This document shows positions 12,697 through 13,766 of a DNA stretch of 13,766 bases, in pieces. The notes below the pieces were generated by a model. That model was not told where the DNA came from. It saw only the letters and a list, made by a program, of their open reading frames with translations, and made no database searches. The position numbers were made by a program, and so were the translations under genes. Numbering within the stretch: position 1 is the stretch's first letter; every line of letters starts with the position of its first letter. This stretch comes from Candidatus Pacearchaeota archaeon (GTDB lineage Archaea; Nanobdellota; Nanobdellia; Pacearchaeales; GW2011-AR1), in assembly GCA_003694055.1 (NCBI GenBank), contig RFLC01000053.1:1-13766 (forward strand), in the 5' to 3' direction.

Positions 12697-13080
12697 ATGC
12701 TTGATATAGCAAGAAGAGTTTTTGGCAAGCTGCTCTTTGCTGACAGGCGCTTGAGCAGGGAAATTGAGGAGCTTCATTTGTGCAGGAGTTGTCTGGAGAG
12801 TTATGCTCGCGCTCCGAAGGCATTACTTAGCTTGCCATTGCGCGTTGAAAGAGCTATAGAAGATTACTCTAACGGAAGGAAGTGCTGGTTCTATAGCTTT
12901 GCAAGCCATGAGAAGCAGTTAGAGTACGACATGGCTTGGCACCGAGTTGGGAGAGTGATAAAAGAACTACAGACAGAGAAAGTTTTGCCGCGCGATTGGC
13001 TGCCTTTGTACCATGTTGAGAGAATTATCTTGTCTAACTCTAGGAAACAGGGCAAGGACGAGAGTGAGAGCAAGAGTTAA
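12697..13080 (+). CDS. unknown 127-aa protein with CxxC motif
   Basis: I do not recognise the family. The protein is soluble, Arg/Leu/Glu-rich and mostly helical, with no signal peptide or membrane segment. It has one CxxC pair (C29-R-S-C32) and a third Cys at 63 (RKCWFYSF), perhaps part of a metal site lacking a clear fourth ligand. Aromatic residues cluster in WFYSFASHEKQLEYDMAWHR (64-83). The C-terminal 13 residues are a polar Lys/Glu/Ser tail. It has its own leaderless promoter. The 3' end overlaps the convergent GTPase gene by four bases, the two stop codons sharing TTAA. Function cannot be assigned. Confidence 0.75.
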   Translation: MLDIARRVFGKLLFADRRLSREIEELHLCRSCLESYARAPKALLSLPLRVERAIEDYSNGRKCWFYSFASHEKQLEYDMAWHRVGRVIKELQTEKVLPRDWLPLYHVERIILSNSRKQGKDESESKS

Positions 13081-13766
13081 GAGGTGCGCAGCTCTATTAC
13101 ATCCATATCTTTGAGCTCGTGCGCCAAACCCACGCGCTGGTTTGGGAATTTTGCAGACGGACCAGTAACTCTCGCTTCTTTAACTCTCGACGACAAGCCC
13201 TTGAGAATTTTCTCAGCAGCGTCGCGCACGACCGAGCCGCGCGGAAGAAGCATTGGCACCTCAGATCTGCTCTTTCCCGGCTCTTTTGTGTAAACTCTAA
13301 TCACTCCCATCTTGTTGAACATCTCCTCCTTAAGCTCATTAAAACCCTCTTCCTTAAGCGCAGACACGAGCGCAAACTCTAAGCGCATTGACCTGAGCCT
13401 TGCTTCCAACTTCCGAGCTTGCTCTGCTGAGAGCAAATCAACTTTGTTAAAAACATAAATGCGTTGCGCGCGAGAGGTAAGGCATGCATCTTCAACTTGC
13501 TTAATCTGGTCGAGAGAGTTAAGAACTAAGAGCAAACAATCTGCGTTGTTTACCAAACCCCTGTCAAACTCAGACGAGCCAATTGCAGGAGTGTCCACAA
13601 CTTGAGCTTGCGCTCCGCAGACCTCTGTCATGCCTACGCAAGGCTCGCGCGTGGTGAATGGATAGTCAGAAACTAAAGGTTCTGCGTTCGTTAGAGCGCG
13701 CATCACGCTTGACTTGCCCACGTTAGGGAGACCAACAATAACAAACTGAAACCCCTCTTTCCGCAC
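13077..13766 (-). CDS. Drg/Rbg-like GTPase with C-terminal TGS domain (partial at window edge)
   Basis: The reading frame runs off the window, so the N-terminus is incomplete and the GTG at 13766 need not be the true start. GTPase motifs are visible: G1 GLPNVGKS (12-19), switch-I Thr in YPFTTREP (35-42), G3 D58-T-P-A61, G4 NKVD (107-110) and G5 SAL (135-137). Residues 155-227 form a TGS domain very like that of Drg proteins: VIRVYTKEPG, LPRGSVVRDAAEKI, ARVTGPSAKFPNQRVGLAHELKDMDVI. Drg GTPases act with ribosomes in translation. Two oddities: Ala replaces the G3 Gly, and the S5D2L insertion that Drg proteins carry between G3 and G4 is missing, so this is a short, divergent relative. It converges with the 127-aa gene. 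Confidence 0.85.
   Translation of the reverse strand: MRKEGFQFVIVGLPNVGKSSVMRALTNAEPLVSDYPFTTREPCVGMTEVCGAQAQVVDTPAIGSSEFDRGLVNNADCLLLVLNSLDQIKQVEDACLTSRAQRIYVFNKVDLLSAEQARKLEARLRSMRLEFALVSALKEEGFNELKEEMFNKMGVIRVYTKEPGKSRSEVPMLLPRGSVVRDAAEKILKGLSSRVKEARVTGPSAKFPNQRVGLAHELKDMDVIELRTS

Overview
The window is archaeal chromosome, and every core gene points that way. It carries eukaryote-type ribosomal proteins without bacterial counterparts (eS19, eL39, eL31), an archaeal 20S proteasome (alpha and beta subunits), a KH/beta-CASP nuclease of the aCPSF1 (FttA) type, a TrmB-family regulator, an archaeal type IV pilus/Tad-like assembly operon and a Drg-like GTPase. The compact layout, small proteins and mostly leaderless promoters suggest a small-genome lineage such as a DPANN archaeon, but I cannot fix the phylum from the sequence alone.

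Layout. (1) 1-317 (+): C-terminal remnant of a DDE transposase, apparently frame-broken near base 50. (2) 362-1855 (+): a tightly overlapped operon eS19 - eL39 - unknown 111-aa protein - eL31 with a long Lys/Glu tail. (3) 1856-2338: non-coding, unusually rich in alternating GCGCGC. (4) 2339-2917 (+): a small exported protein with one canonical EF-hand loop. (5) 2941-3048 (-): a 35-residue Lys-rich protein ending in a CCHC-type zinc-knuckle-like motif; it is divergent from the next operon. (6) 3170-5727 (+): psmB followed 8 bases later by aCPSF1. (7) 5728-5979: short non-coding region with tandem repeats, paired GTATATAC palindromes and a strong hairpin. (8) 5980-6465 (-): signal-peptidase-like serine protease, divergent from (9) psmA, 6593-7318 (+). 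(10) 7319-7626: non-coding region with hairpins and a possible operator. (11) 7627-8406 (+): TrmB-family regulator. (12) 8494-12434 (+): pilus/secretion operon with a TadA-type ATPase, a 53-aa helical protein and two TadC-like membrane proteins. (13) 12697-13080 (+): unknown 127-aa protein, overlapping tail to tail with (14) a Drg-like GTPase with TGS domain (13077-13766, -) that runs off the window.

Working together. The window joins protein synthesis (ribosomal operon, Drg-like GTPase), protein and RNA turnover (both proteasome subunits, and a nuclease that in archaea terminates transcription and processes RNA 3' ends) and a surface/export module (pilus ATPase, membrane platform, peptidase, EF-hand protein). 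First genes of transcription units nearly all have a TATA element about 24-26 bases before the start codon, so their transcripts are probably leaderless. Several internal genes instead use Shine-Dalgarno sites (GGAGGT before eL39 and eL31) or stop/start overlaps. The least expected items are small or unassigned proteins: the 35-aa zinc-knuckle-like protein, the 53-aa protein in the pilus operon and the unknown protein inside the ribosomal operon.
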